DNA of 64,000 bases, taken from positions 25,398,786 to 25,462,785 of the forward strand of contig OZ020519.1 in NCBI GenBank assembly GCA_963971425.1, written 5' to 3'. The DNA is from Bryoerythrophyllum caledonicum. Taxonomy: Eukaryota; Streptophyta; Bryopsida; Pottiales; Pottiaceae. The notes under the pieces are model-generated. The model saw only the letters and a list, made by a program, of their open reading frames with translations, was not told the DNA's origin and ran no database searches. The translations under genes and the position numbers were made by a program. Within the stretch, counting starts at the first letter, position 1. Each line of letters begins with the position of its first letter. Positions 1-12,480 of the stretch are shown in pieces.

Positions 1-1135
1 TGACCACTATTGCCAAGTGTGCTTCACTACTCCACCTTGAGCTTCCTAAAATACCTTTAAACCATATGATCAAACAACAAAAATAACCACAGGTCTCAAG
101 TAGAGGTCTATTTGTTTGTCAATCTTGAGACAACTATAACTAAAGCACAAAGCACAATCGTAACGAAACTATGATCAAAGATGTTAAGGCACGATTTACA
201 AGTCACAAGAAAATTAGACATTAACTGGAGAACAAGGATGTGCGCCACTACTTGCACCAAAGGACATGAGTCTTTTGCCAATGTCGATGCTTTCCAATCC
301 TCTCGCATTCATCACAGCAACCATAATGACCTTCGTCAAAATATTGGAAATACTCGAGTCCACCACGTGCTCAAGCGATAAAAGCATGGGCAACCTTTTG
401 AAATCTTGAAAAATGTAACCGTGGATACTAATCCACCTTTTGATATTCAACATCATAACTCTACCACATATCACCAAAAAATACATTGCGCCTTGGATCA
501 CATGTTGTACCTTCTTTTGCACTTGAGCATGGAAGGATTCAACTAGTTGCAAACTTGCCGTATCATACCACTGTTGCAAGGCATATTTGGTACGTCAAGG
601 AATTGAAACAGATTTTGGAGCATTGGATACTTCGTCATCGGCTGTTCCTCCTGCAAAAGGTGAAAACAAGCTATATCAAGTTGTTGTGTGACCGTCACAA
701 TCCCTCTTGCAACATGCAACATCTCATTACGCAATCGTTTTGAGTTCTGTTCAACATACCAATTGCCAGCTTGAATTCCGCTAGCCATCTCCTTAACTGC
801 CTTCCGCTTCCTACTATACTTGTTCAACATATCCCATTTTGGGGTAAGAAGTTTCGGCTCACCATTGATGTTGGAACAAACATGGCACTTCACAAAAAAA
901 TAGAGGCCGTCTGTACCAAGCCAAAACTCCACCCAAGACATGGTGCCACGCATGATTCAGCTTGAAACCTCAAGCTCTTCTCGTAGTTCTTTATCTTCTT
1001 TGCAGTAGCGGCATTTGAATTGTTGTCATGCGGTAGTTTGCCACTGTCGTCACTTGTATTTCCTTCTATTGCTTCAGCTACAAGCTTACCTTTCTTTGCT
1101 CTCTTCACTTTGTGATCTCCAATCTTCTCACTCAC
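1..1135 (-). pseudogene. hAT transposase remnant, copy 3 (window-edge fragment)
   Basis: Reverse-strand pieces resemble the two larger hAT copies at 45430-49080 and 59807-62560. An N-terminal piece at about 540-1135 has lysine-rich sequence followed by FVKCHVCSNINGEPKLL, matching the zinc-finger-like stretch of the other copies (HFVECIMCTQIEGRPKLM). A piece at about 214-580 has WISIHGY...KRLPMLLS...RLMSFGA, matching the catalytic-core segment SIHAY...RLPLLL...KLVSFGADGA. The reading frames are shifted and stopped several times, so this is a dead copy. The C-terminal dimerisation domain would lie beyond the window's left edge. In the other copies the same segments carry the first and second hAT acidic residues; here the second Asp region is degraded. 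Family assignment is by comparison within the window. Confidence 0.6.
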
Positions 1136-3890
1136 AAGAGATTTTGAGCCCTCACAGGAGATACAAATAATTTCTTGAACATACGTGGGGTCTTTGAAGA
1201 AGTGACAGGATCAGAAGGTTCAATGAGCTGCACTCCCAAACTAGACCTACGGCAAGCTAGACTGTGTAGTTGTAGATTGCCTTCCGCTTCTAAGGTGTGT
1301 TAGGTACCGACATCCCCTGGCTTTTAGGACTGTAGGACATAATAGATTTGGCTACTAACTCTCTTGAGGATGCAAAGTAGTCCTTTGAGGACTTTTTGGA
1401 GTAAGGCTAGAGGATGAATTCAATCATGTAGAAGAGACTTTGGGATAGTAACGGATCAAATGGTGAAGTGTCCACCATGGCTCAAACCTTGAATCTGCAA
1501 AGATTGCACAAAAATGCAATGCAACACCATGCAACAACATAGCATACAACCACACAAAAAAACCAATGCACCACTATAAAATGCAACAACATTAAAGCAA
1601 AGGCAACTACATTGATAAAATTAGAAGGGAAGAATGCAACCGAAGTTGTCCTCCGCAATCGCAATATTCCTCTATAACTGCAATTTACTAGTATAACAAA
1701 CTAATTAGACTAAAAACAATAGTCTTCTTCCAAGGTCGCAGCCTAAAATCCACAGAAGAAGCATCAATCAATATAAAACATATACAAACTCAATCACTAC
1801 AAAACATACACAATTTTAATCTACACAAAATATATAAGAATTCAATTCAAAACATACAGAGATTTAATCAATTCAAACATACCGAATGAGGAAGGCTCAC
1901 TTTCTTATTGGAACGTGCTTTGTTTACCATCTAATGACTAGTCATCAAATTGCTTGCAATAATTGCAATGCCCACCAAAATGAAAGACTTACAGACTCAA
2001 AGAATTGTGGTCTCGCAGACTTACGGCTTGCAGACTAATAGAGTTGCAGACTCGCAGGCGGCAATGCTCAATGCTCATCACAAACATTCAACAACATGAA
2101 GTTGGAGAAGTAGGATTCAAGAATCAGAAGTTGGTTGTCCAGACACCCTCCAAACTCCCACAAATCCACAATGATGAACCAAAGTAACAAGAAGTTGTCA
2201 TCCACGACTAGTATGTAGTGGGAGGTACATAGTGGAAGTAGTGGCGAACATGTTGGCGACGCCTGGCAACATGATGAGACAATGTAGCGCCAAAGTAGAA
2301 GATTGGACGGTTTAGGTGGCGTCGAGTGGTGATTGTGGACATGTGCGGTGTCTGTAGAGCCACGAGATAATTGAGGATAGGCGAAGTAGAGTGGTTGGCA
2401 TTCGGCATTGTTGTCGCTTTACAAAGGCACATTTTGGCAAACCAATCATTGCATTTCACAATTTAACCTTAGTAAAAATTATTTACGTTATTTTGTCCTT
2501 TTGGCGGTTTTTTGCCACTTAAGAGATTGTTGGATGCCAATGTATATTTGGAAGTAATGTTGTTGGAGCAAATTAATATGCGGCTATTTTTCTGTTTCCA
2601 AGTCAACAAATTACGGATCTTGTACAATAGGTCTATCCTAACTCCACGGTTGAGTGTAAACATTTACTTAGATCTATTATACATTTCTTTTATTTAATAT
2701 TTTTTCATTCTCAATTTGTATAGATTTTCAATTTTTATTTACAAAGTTTTTGCAACAATGAATAAGATATAATTTCTTGCAACTACCGTGGCACTAATTC
2801 TTTGGTTAACACTCTTATTGGTCTAAAAACCTAGAATACGAGTCACAAATACAACATTTTTTTGGGGAGGTGAACACTTACATGTTTTTCTTTTGTAAAT
2901 TCTCCTTTCAAGACGGGTTTGAAAATATCCTCATTGGAAAGATACTATACTAGTTGTCTTCAATATAAAAGGAGATTTCTAATGATAGAGAGAAGTCAAT
3001 GAAGTGATACTAAAATGGTTTTGAATGAAAAATTAGTGTCCAATGAAATGTAGGATTTGGAAGTCTAACAACATCTCCACCGGGGCACGGAGCCCCGCCA
3101 GATATGCTCGGATCATGTTGACTTTTCTAGAGATGCGCGCACCGCATGGGCCACCCCTATAACCCAAGCCGCCATTCGCTCTCGTCTCTCGCCCCGAGAT
3201 TGCAGATGGAGGGAATTTGCAGTACCCCCCGTATCTTTCAATGTGTTGCTCAGCCACACGTACCACGTGGCAGCACGTGAGTGCCTCCGGCACATTCAAC
3301 GACCAATTTGTGCTTGTCGTCTACCCTCAATTTCAAACGTGCTTGCTGGCAACAATGTGTCAGTCAACTATTGCGTGAAAATTTTCAGTTAGTGTAGAAA
3401 TTCAAACTACCCTAATCCACACTACATTCAAAGACCGACGTAGCTTTGAAATTGAGTGCTTTGGGAATCAATGTCACACACACTATTAGAGAGAACCAAT
3501 GTGGTTACATCCATAATGATTTTTAGATGGCCAATTTGGAACTGTAACTAATTCAGTTCCTTCTGCGAAATTTGAGATAATTAGTAACTGAATTAGTGGC
3601 CAATTCAGTTACTAATTCATTCACTAATCCTACGAAGGATCTAAAGGACCCACTCGATCCTCGTTCACATCGGACGGCTCTCAACACTCCTTACAACCAA
3701 GTGTCTTCCTCAACAAGCTCTCATGTGAATAAGAAGTGGCGGGCGAGTTTTTCAAGTCTCACTTGTATGAGTGTGTGATTTCAAGTAGATGTGCTTGTTT
3801 GCGGAGAGAGGATTTTAGAATAGCTTGTTGCTGCTGAGGAGGCGGTGCGATTGTGGACGATGTTGCTCTTGGAGGTTTGGTGAAAGGACG
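1136..3890. other. No gene recognised
   Basis: AT-rich DNA with only short reading frames, none recognised. Around 2000-2060 there is a local run of near-repeats of a GCAGACT-like word. The GC-richer part near 3060-3330 and the sequence up to 3890 lie upstream of the RAD54B-like gene and could include its promoter, but no clear TATA box or initiator can be defended. Confidence 0.4.
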
Positions 3891-3914
3891 CGTGATTGAA
3901 TCTGGTTTTGTGTT

Positions 3915-4330
3915 TAGGAGAGTTTTTGATTTCGGGATCCGCAATGAGGAGGTCCGGTGGTGAAGAAGCTGCACGAACAGGGAAGGAGACTGCTGTCGGA
4001 GCAAAATCTGGTGGTGCGGGGAGACGCAGGTTGAGGTCTTTGGTTCTGTTGAATCTTGCTTGTGTTTGTGAGATTTTTTGATTTCTGGAGGTCTTTTCGC
4101 GAAGGAGCTGCAAGAGCAGGGGAAATAGAATGGTGTTTGAAGCGAAATCTGGTGGCAATATTTTGTGAAAAGAATGGCGTTGACGCTGTGTGGAGGGGAA
4201 GAGTTTGTAGGTTTTCGTTGCTGGTGACTGGTTTGTGTTTGTGAGAGTTTTTGGTTTCGGGATTTTGCAATGAGGAGGTCTGCTGCGCCGAGTGTGTTGG
4301 CGAAGAAACTTCACGAAAAGGGGAAGGAGA
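3915..4330 (+). repeat. Degenerate triplication around the RAD54B start codon
   Basis: Three diverged tandem units share the order TTTTTGATTTC - (ATGAGGAGGTC) - GAAG..CTGCA.GA - GCGAAATCTGGTGG. Unit 1 is near 3925-4025, unit 2 near 4074-4165 and unit 3 near 4247-4360, where the annotated start codon lies. Spacing between matching words is about 140 and 185 bases. Units 1 and 3 both keep ATGAGGAGGTC; unit 2 has lost the ATG. The pattern indicates local duplication of the 5' leader plus the first codons of the gene. Confidence 0.65.
3944..4081 (+). other. Possible upstream ORF, a duplicated copy of the RAD54B N-terminus
   Basis: An ATG at 3944 opens a 45-codon frame starting MRRSGGEEAARTGKE and containing GAKSGG. 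The annotated RAD54B start at 4270 reads MRRSAAPSVLAKK... with EAKSGG at the same distance. The frame stops before the main start codon, so if it is in the mRNA it would act as an upstream ORF. Whether transcription starts upstream of it is not visible. Confidence 0.35.
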
Positions 4331-7300
4331 ATAGCGTGGAAGCGAAATCGGGTGGAAATGAGCCGCGGCCGAGTTTCTTGTCCAGTAGGAAGAAGTTCAA
4401 AACTCCTATCGCTTCGTTAGGGTTTGGCGATCCCTCTGCACCGAAGGCTGGCTCCGAGGAGATTGAAATTGTTCCACGGAAGGGAGGAAAGGATGCTTCT
4501 GTCACGGGAAGGAATCCATTGCAGGTATTTGATCTGCTTAACTCGGGAAGAGCTGGAGCGGAGGTCAGCAGTAGCGCTGATGATGGCGGTAATGTTTCGA
4601 CTCCGTCACTTGCCGATGTTTCGACTCCATCACTTGATCTTATTGGAGAGAGTGGAGATAATTCGGATTTGCCTTCTGTGGCTAATTTGAAATCCATTCC
4701 TGGGCGTTCCTCGTTGTCTGGAATTTCTTCTACTGTTGGTGTCAAACGGAAGTGTTCCGAATTGGAGAATGATAGCAATGTTACGAGGAAGAGGGATCAA
4801 AAACAGGGAGAGTCTTTGACAGATGACGACGTTGGGGAACTACCAGCAGTCAGTGGAGATCGTTCATCTGCAGGAAGCGAGCAACTGAACATGAATGTAA
4901 AGATAGAGTCTGCCCGCATCAAACGGAAAGGGGAGCAATCTCTCCGCATGGAAGACGAACAGGATAAGAAAGTACCTTCGAAGATTGCAAGCTCATTGCA
5001 TGGTCCTCAGAGCCAGCGGGCATCGCTTCACCAAGTGGTACAATTGAAAGAGCCTTCGAAACCTGCACAAGAGGCAGCGGGGCTGGCAGAGTATTATTCA
5101 GTGATGTACTGCCCACGGAAAAAGAATGCCAAGCGTAAGGGTCCGTGGTCTGATGGGATCATTGTTTGTCAAGGACGATCCTGCGCTCTTCAGGATATGG
5201 ATGGGAAGAACGTTACCAAAGCAAATGTTCAAGGGCTAAAGGATATGCCTGAAGGAGCCACTCTTGAGGTAAATCATCGACCTTCTGGAATCGTTTCCTC
5301 ACTCAGATAGGCAGGTCACATTATATGTTTCCATTTCAGAAGTAAGATTGTGTCTCACCCTGACAGGTTAGAGCATGTGCAGGTCGGCAAATTTGAGGTG
5401 GAGGTAATGAGAAAAGCATCCACTGAAGAGGTTCTCAGTGGTGCATTGTATCTGATGGACAAGGCTCCTCAGCCGATTCCGGCACAACTTCCAGTGCTGA
5501 CGATCAAGAATCAGACGTTCAAAAGCTTCAAGCCAGGTGCATCCAGGTAAGGCAGCGTCTTGCAACGTTTCTCGGCTTTTGTCCTCGGCTTTCTTCTATT
5601 CCACCCAATAATCCGTTGCATCTACTTTACGAGTCTGCTAGAAGTCCGATCATGAGCATTGCAACATCATGAACTGTGAACATGATGTTGGTCCTGTTTT
5701 GTGATAGTGGATGTTGGCGGAAACTTCATATTTTCTTGAATTCATTACGACACTACTGACATGATTTTTGTTTATCGCTAGTCATTTGTGTCGACAATAC
5801 GCTGTTGACTTCTCAAAGTACGTCTTTACGCGATAGCTGTTTCGTGCTGTTTGTTTGGGTGCGTTCACGCTGGCACTTCAAACAACATATGAACCGAATG
5901 TACGGAGGTATAATTTTTAAGGGTTTTTAGACAATTCTGACCTCATATCATCTATTTGTTTGATATAGCCGCAGGGACAAGGGACCATTTATTACAGAAA
6001 TGGTACTTCTATATTTCCTCATCGCTTTTCCCACCCTGTTGAAATGATCGATAGTTGTATCCTTATTGTAGTTCACACAAATGTGAGATCTTTAATTATG
6101 TGACTTCTCCAGCGACTTGGGTGACGAACCTTGTCTGAAAATGAAACTGTACATACTGTTCTCCATTTTCTCGCTTGTACTCAACTCAGCTTCCGGATAG
6201 TCGTTGTTGTAGAATGACGTTGGTATTTTTTGGTTTGTTTGAAGAACGCTTTGAAGCTCAATGGAGATTTGGCTACAGAGGTTCCTGTTGTTGTGGACCC
6301 GGTTAGTGTGCTTCCTTACCTTTTCGAGAGTCTGTGTGAGTTGTGACTTGGAGTGCGAAGACCTCCTGTTCGGATATGTTGTATATTCTCTGAAGTTTCA
6401 CAGCAGCATTGGTAGAGATCAGTCGTCGAATGGGCGCAGGCGTTTGATATCTTTTTGACATACGTTTTTTGAATTTCGCAGTATATTGCATCGAAATTGA
6501 GGCCACATCAAAAAGATGGAGTGAAGTTCATGTATGAGTGTATTATGGGGCTGAAATCAAAATCTTACTGCGGCTGTCTGCTGGCAGACGAAATGGGTAC
6601 ACACACGTCATTACAACTACTGATTACGAAGGCTTGTAATTTGTGCAATTTATCAGTTACGGTTCTGAAATCATATCAATTCTGAACATGCCCTGATTTC
6701 GCATCGAGTACTATATGTTTCTTTCCCCCAATCACTGCCGTTTGTGCAGGAGATAGTAAGGGCATGGAGTTTTATTTTATCTTGAGGATTGTTTGGTAAT
6801 AACAACGAATCGTCGTGTGAGTTGCCATTTTATCTTAGTGAATCTTGGCTTATTGGCTCCAATTTTCTCACTGTTGCAGGCCTGGGCAAGACGCTGCAAG
6901 TAATCACCTTGTTATGGACAATTCTGAAGCAGGTATGAGTGTAAAGGTGAAGGATTTGATGCATCATAAATTTCCAGGCATGTACGTCCTTGTGATGTTA
7001 TGAACGAATATCGACAGTGATCTGTAAAATGATGTAGTCAACAATCATTTTATTTGTTCAAGTTCTTATTTATATTCGCAGGGTCCTGCTGGTGCTCCAG
7101 CTGTCAAGCGCGCTTTGGTGGTTTGCCCTTCTTCACTTGTTGAAAACTGGGGCAACGAGGTACAGTACTTGAATTTGAAACTTCAGACTATTCGCTGACA
7201 TGCTACAGTGGTAGAAATGAGTATGTCGTCCTGCTTTTCGGAAATTAAATTGAACTAAATGTCGATGCATCGAATTCTAATGCAGGTGCACAAGTGGCTT

Positions 7301-10300
7301 GGGAGAGAAAGGCTGAGGTATATGGCAGTGCATGCAGGAACTACGCACAGAGAGGTGAGATCCTATGATGGTTATTATTAGTGATCGATATCTATTGAGT
7401 ATTGCCGAGCAATCTGTCGAAATATATCTCATCTTTCACTTCAGCTTCCGTTATGACTTACTGTCATGAGATTATGGTCACAGGCAGCCCAGAAGTTTGC
7501 AGATTTTAAAAATGGACGAGTTAGTCCACTGTTGATAACATCCTATGAAATTCTACGCAAGCACATCGACACAATCGCATCAGCAAAACCGGGACTACTG
7601 GTTTGTGACGAGGCTCATCGCTTGAAGAATTGGTATTCTTACTTTCGAATCTCATCATCTGCATTTGCACCTTTACAAGGGATGTCATTTACGTCACTTA
7701 TTATTGTAGTGAAATAGCAAAACGTGTGTATTGGAAGGCCATCTGCATCGTCATCTTACTCTACTTGTGATCGACGTACCAACAAGACTTTTGTCTGCGC
7801 AGTGCTGGTAACAAGACCATTGATGCTCTTGTTGGGATTCAGTGCCCTCGTAAAATCCTTTTGGTATGTAGCTCTTATGGGCACTTCTGGTTCAGGTTGT
7901 AATCATGTAGAGGTTATTTTCAGTACAACGGAATTTCTTACAGTTGATTTATTTTGCTGCATATACACAGTTGTAAATATCTCATCGTTTGCTGGCTCTG
8001 GACTTGGAAAGTTGATTTGTGCTTGGTGCTGCAGACTGGAACTCCTGTGCAGAACGATTTGAACGAGTTCTATGCTATGATCGATTTTGCCAATCCAGGG
8101 CTTTTAGGCCCACTTTCTGCATTTAAGCGGATATTTGCTGAACCTATTGAGTTCAGCCAGGATCGCACTGCAAGGTGTGTCGATCATTATTAATGCATCA
8201 TGCACTTGGATTGACATGATTATAGCGAAGTGTTCTTTGCTTAACCTTATCGCTCTCAATCGTGAAGCGGACAACGGAATTGTATTGGGGTTCTTTCTTT
8301 CTGCAGCAATATGTTAAAGTTGACTTCGTGGGAATTTGTTACAGTTTGGAGGAGCAGAATTTAGGAAAGGCTAGGTCTATTGAACTACAGTCGAGAACCG
8401 AATTCTGCATTCTCCGGAGGACAGCCGACATTAACAAACAATATTTACCAACCAAAACAGAGTAAGGATATATTGCACGCCTCACGCAATTAGGACCGAT
8501 GAAATATGAAATGCTTGGTGTGTTGGAATGAATAAGTTATGAGAAGCAAGCATTTTCCTAAAAGCTTCACGGTTTGGTTTTATGAATATTGACTTGGTAC
8601 AAGGCCTAATGTTCTTTGGGGCAGGCTTTTTGTGTTCTGCAGATTACAGCCACTTCAAGTTTCTTTCTACAGAATCATCACAGTCAAAGTTAGTTCCAAC
8701 TTACTCCACATTGCATTTTTCTTCCTTTTCCAGCTCCAAGGGCCACTTCAGGGCTGTTGATCACAATACCTGGAGTTAGAGAAATGCTTGTTTCATCTCT
8801 TTTGTAGCTCTATTACCTTAAGATAATGGTCATGGAGGTATAACGATGGCTAATTGCAGGCGTTAAGGTCCCTGCATCTGTGCGACAATGCGTCAGCAAC
8901 GATCTTAACCTCAATAACTTCGTTGAGGAAGTTGTGTAGCCACCCTCAGCTTGCGTACAACGCTATCTGTCAAGAAAAAAGTTTGGAACCAGAATTGATG
9001 TCTCAAGTTAATACTGCGGGATTGAGCAAATTTGGTGACGGTGTAGATGATACCCAAGTCCCTCAAGCAAGGTAAGGACTAATGTTTCCTTGTGTTCTAC
9101 TGCCACCATGAATACTATTGAGCGCGTCAGTTAATAAATGTTCATTTGTGTCCAACATTTTACAGCTGTTTGTTGAAGAAATCTAAGCAGCATATGCATC
9201 AGGTTCTCACTTTAGATATTTGTGATTCGGGATCCGGCGAATCAGGGTGACCTTATCGAATGAGGGGTGGAACGTCTCGGGGAAACTATCGTGTTTGTAC
9301 TGGCTTCTTCGTACAGTTTATATTGGCTCAGATGGACCTAGAGATAGGGTGGTGGTCGTTTCGAATTTCACACGGACACTGGACTTGATTCAGGTATACC
9401 TTTTCAACGGCCTTTGACTATGCAAGACATACATATTTCCTGCAAGCTTAATCTAGTCCTTTTAATTCTAGTCAGGACTGTAGCATGAGCCCATTTCTAG
9501 TGCCGTGTTGTTAATTTTGTTATGTGATACTTGGTCCATCAATGTTCTTGTAGGACATGTGCACCACTCAAGGCTGGAAATGGTTACGACTGGATGGTTC
9601 AACTGAAGCTTCTAAGCGGCAACCCCTTGTCGATCAATTGAATAGTGGGTTTGGAGAGGTGTTTATTTTCCTCTTGTCATCTAAGGCTGGTGGCACTGGT
9701 CTTAATCTTATCGGAGCCAATAGGCAAGTTTGAAGACACTATGCTTTTGTAACTCAAAAATATTGTGATGCAGAGACAGCACTAACTTGCAGAGGGCTAT
9801 CTCATTTTTCAAAAGCATTAGAATGATCAACACGTGCCGTTATCGCTGATGCTTGGACTAACACGTTCATGACTCCTGGTGCTGCAGACTCGTGCTTTTT
9901 GATCCTGATTGGAACCCAGCTACTGATTCACAGGCAGGGCCGTCTTGCGCCCAGCTGTGTTCCTTCGATAACGATCTGGCTTTTTCTGAGAATTCTTTAT
10001 TCTCTATCGTTTCCACATTATAGTTGTGTTTTGGTGCACCATAGCAGAAGTGCTGTGCACAATGCTACTATTTCTTCGCACTAACCTGACGGATTTTGAC
10101 AGGCGATTGCTCGCATATGGAGAGAAGGGCAGCTGAAACCGGTAATGATTTACAGGCTTCTTTCAACGGGCAGGTTTGACAATTAATCCCTCTCTGGACA
10201 TGCATTCTGCTTTTGAATGTAAGCATGACGATAAATTTTCCAAGTTTATGGGTGACCTTGCTGTCAGAATCCCTTGCACCAACCGTTCTCTTCTTATAGT

Positions 10301-10893
10301 TGCGCAGGTTGCAGAATGATACGAGCAGTAGACGAGCATTTATATCTATTACGATAATGGCTTTCGGTATGTACGATGCTGATTGTTTTTGTGATGTTTA
10401 ATCAGCATTGAAGAAAAAATCTACCAGCGTCAGATAATGAAAGGGGGAATGTCTGCTGCTGTGGAAGGAGACATTGATGGCCACACTAAGAAGAGTAGTG
10501 TAGGTCGTCACTTCTCCAAGGAGGAGCTTCGAGAGCTTTTCACACTAAATACGGTGAGTGATTACTATCCCTGCAGTAGAAGCGCTTCGTCAATGACCAT
10601 AGCCAGTTCAACTTTCTCATCTGCGTTCCGTTCAAATTTCAACGCAGGAGACAAACTGTGACACCTTCGACCTTATTTCCCGGACAAAAACAGCTCCTGG
10701 CAAAACCTGGATGGATCACTCAAAAGAGATTGACGATCCTGCGCTGCAAAGTGCCATTGCCTCTGGAATCGTTTCATTCGTCTACCACGACAGGGACCCA
10801 GACCATGTCGTGTCGCTCCCCAGCGACACTACACATCCTGTGCGTAGCTGCTCCGAAGATTTATCAGACTACGAAGATCTACTCCTGTCATAA
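4270..10893 (+). CDS. RAD54B: RAD54B-like SNF2-family DNA translocase
   Basis: ATP-driven dsDNA translocase that in the known family works with RAD51/DMC1 in homologous recombination. Proposed exons: 4270-5268, 5383-5546, 5969-6002, 6245-6301, 6482-6596, 6880-6932, 7082-7159, 7286-7354, 7484-7632, 7803-7863, 8035-8174, 8345-8461, 8625-8688, 8860-9071, 9166-9202, about 9265-9393, 9554-9723, 9888-9933, 10103-10173, 10406-10553, 10648-10893; about 1,050 residues. The N-terminal region ends with a segment (YYSVMYCPRKKNAKRKGPW, then LEVGKFEVEVM) matching animal RAD54B rather than RAD54. Helicase motifs: LRPHQKDGVKFMYE, DEMGLGKT (Walker A), LLVCDEAHRLKN (DEAH), LLTGTPVQNDL, FILLRRT-like [60 protein letters not shown], and IEEKIYQRQIMK near the end. 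Phases agree across all junctions except the 9203-9264 intron, whose acceptor is weak. Two introns (after 9723 and 9933) seem to use GC donors. RAD54 is the alternative, but the N-terminal segment and the C-terminal ETNCDTFDL favour RAD54B. Confidence 0.9.
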
Positions 10894-11437
10894 TCACAGT
10901 AGCTTCAGAATTTCGGCGTCCATCTCAACTACTCAGGATGCCATTGACGGGTATTGAGGCTTGTAACATCACCAACTCAAGTGGGTGTAATTGTAGAGAA
11001 TTGGGAATCATGCTTTGATACGTCACCGATGTACGTAATGGAGACGACAAAATCTTATGTGATTCATTTAGTTGTCATCATTTAGTGCACTTGGGTGATG
11101 TAGCTCATGTTTCATCATACTCAGTGGATACAGTTCCTTTCACTCTTGGGGCCATTCTTCCATTCTCCCGGTTTGGGTCGGCTGTTGTAAAATCTCCGTT
11201 TTTTTATTAATAGAAACGAAGAATTCTGATATCCGTATTGTTGTGTATGTGTTGCCTGAAGCGCGCAGGTAGTTATCTGACGATGAACGGTTATGAAGGA
11301 GTCTCAACAGACATAACTAACCTTCACACTAAGCTTCCCTCAACTCACGTGGTCGCATGCTCTGGCATATGAATTGTGGCTGGAAGGACAAATTTAGGGG
11401 TTTTTGTTTTCCTCCGATGCTGTTGTAGAAGACCACT
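10894..11437. other. RAD54B 3' flank / intergenic
   Basis: No coding signal seen. It probably holds the RAD54B 3' UTR and the promoter or leader of the next gene. The stretch TTTTTTTATTAATAGAAA near 11200 is AT-rich, but no defined polyadenylation signal is claimed. Confidence 0.4.
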
Positions 11438-11570
11438 ATGAAGGCTACGGAGAATCGAAGTTTTGACTGGAACTCAGTGAGGTTGCAGATTCCCAGCTTT
11501 CAAGACAAACAGATGTCCGCGTTTGATGTTCCTGTGCGCCATACCCAACAGGATTCCCTCTCCAGTCCGG
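11438..11570 (+). CDS. Possible 5' exon of the tubby-like gene
   Basis: An ATG at 11438 opens a coding-like stretch starting MKATENRSFDWNSVRL and ending in front of a plausible GT donor (CCGG|GTGGGC). It has no F-box consensus. It sits on the same strand between RAD54B and the tubby domain and could be an upstream exon of that gene. The reading phase at its end (1) does not directly fit the exon at about 13709, so another exon would be needed between. Alternatively it is a separate small gene or noise. Confidence 0.25.
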
Positions 11571-12102
11571 GTGGGCACTCTCACCTCAGTTCCTTCCTCA
11601 GAGTCTTGCATGTTCTCATCTTGAGTATGGACTAGAGAATGTGCAAGCAACCCCTTGTTATGAGAACGATAATCCTGTCAACGAAACAGAACATTTCTTA
11701 ATCAGGGGCGGCTTGCACATCACCCACCGTCAATGGTTGGATCTTTTTCTTTCTTCTTCAACAAGGGTTAGAAAAGAAGGGCTTCAGAACTTCAAAATAG
11801 CCCTTGATTATAAGAACAACCTTGTGCTTTCTAACGAATGGTCGCCTGCCATTTCTTCAATTATGAGTTGCATTGACGTTATGGACATGGTAATTCAATA
11901 TCAGGATATAACCACAAACCAAAACCTACCAAATCAGAGTAGTGCTTACTTTTGAATGACTCTTGAGTCAATGGATCTTAAGATTAATGTGTTAATTGAA
12001 CAAAGAAGTGAAGTTGATGCCACGTTGAGACTTCATGCTACCTACTAAGTAATTAATCCTCTCTAACATTAATCCCTCTGCGCTGGTCCAATGACTTCTT
12101 GA

Positions 12103-12262
12103 TAAGGAGGTTGCATTGAGATTATGTTTTGTTACATGTTCTATGGAAGGTGAATCTACAAATTCAGGGGATGAGTGGGTTCTTAAAGCCATTCAGGACA
12201 ACGAGGAGCAGCCACTTCTCGATTTAGAGCAATCCAATGGTGGTGCTGCACAAAACTCCCGG
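12103..12262 (+). CDS. Possible 5' exon of the tubby-like gene (acidic)
   Basis: An open stretch containing MEGESTNSGDEWVLKAIQ and a Glu/Gln/Asn-rich end, followed by a plausible donor (CCGG|GTTTGT). The acidic, low-complexity composition is what tubby-family N-terminal regions often show, and the strand fits. No homology is recognised. The phase at the donor (0) does not fit the next exon unless that exon initiates its own frame. Confidence 0.2.
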
Positions 12263-12480
12263 GTTTGTATTGATCAGCCATGCATCCACCTCCAATAGAA
12301 AGTGCAATTAATAAAAAGTTGTCATGCAGTTAGAAGTGTATTTACTCTTTTCACTTCTGAGTTTAGATCATAAATAATGGTTTGAATCATCTTGTTCATT
12401 TAGGAAGCATTAATGACCAAAGCAATCATTAGACAACAAGATCAGACAACAAGATCAATTAGACCACAATACAAAACTTA

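Noticed and set aside
3781-4314. Reverse-strand 177-codon open frame
   Set aside because: It lies opposite the triplicated RAD54B leader; its repeated protein pattern simply mirrors the DNA repeats.
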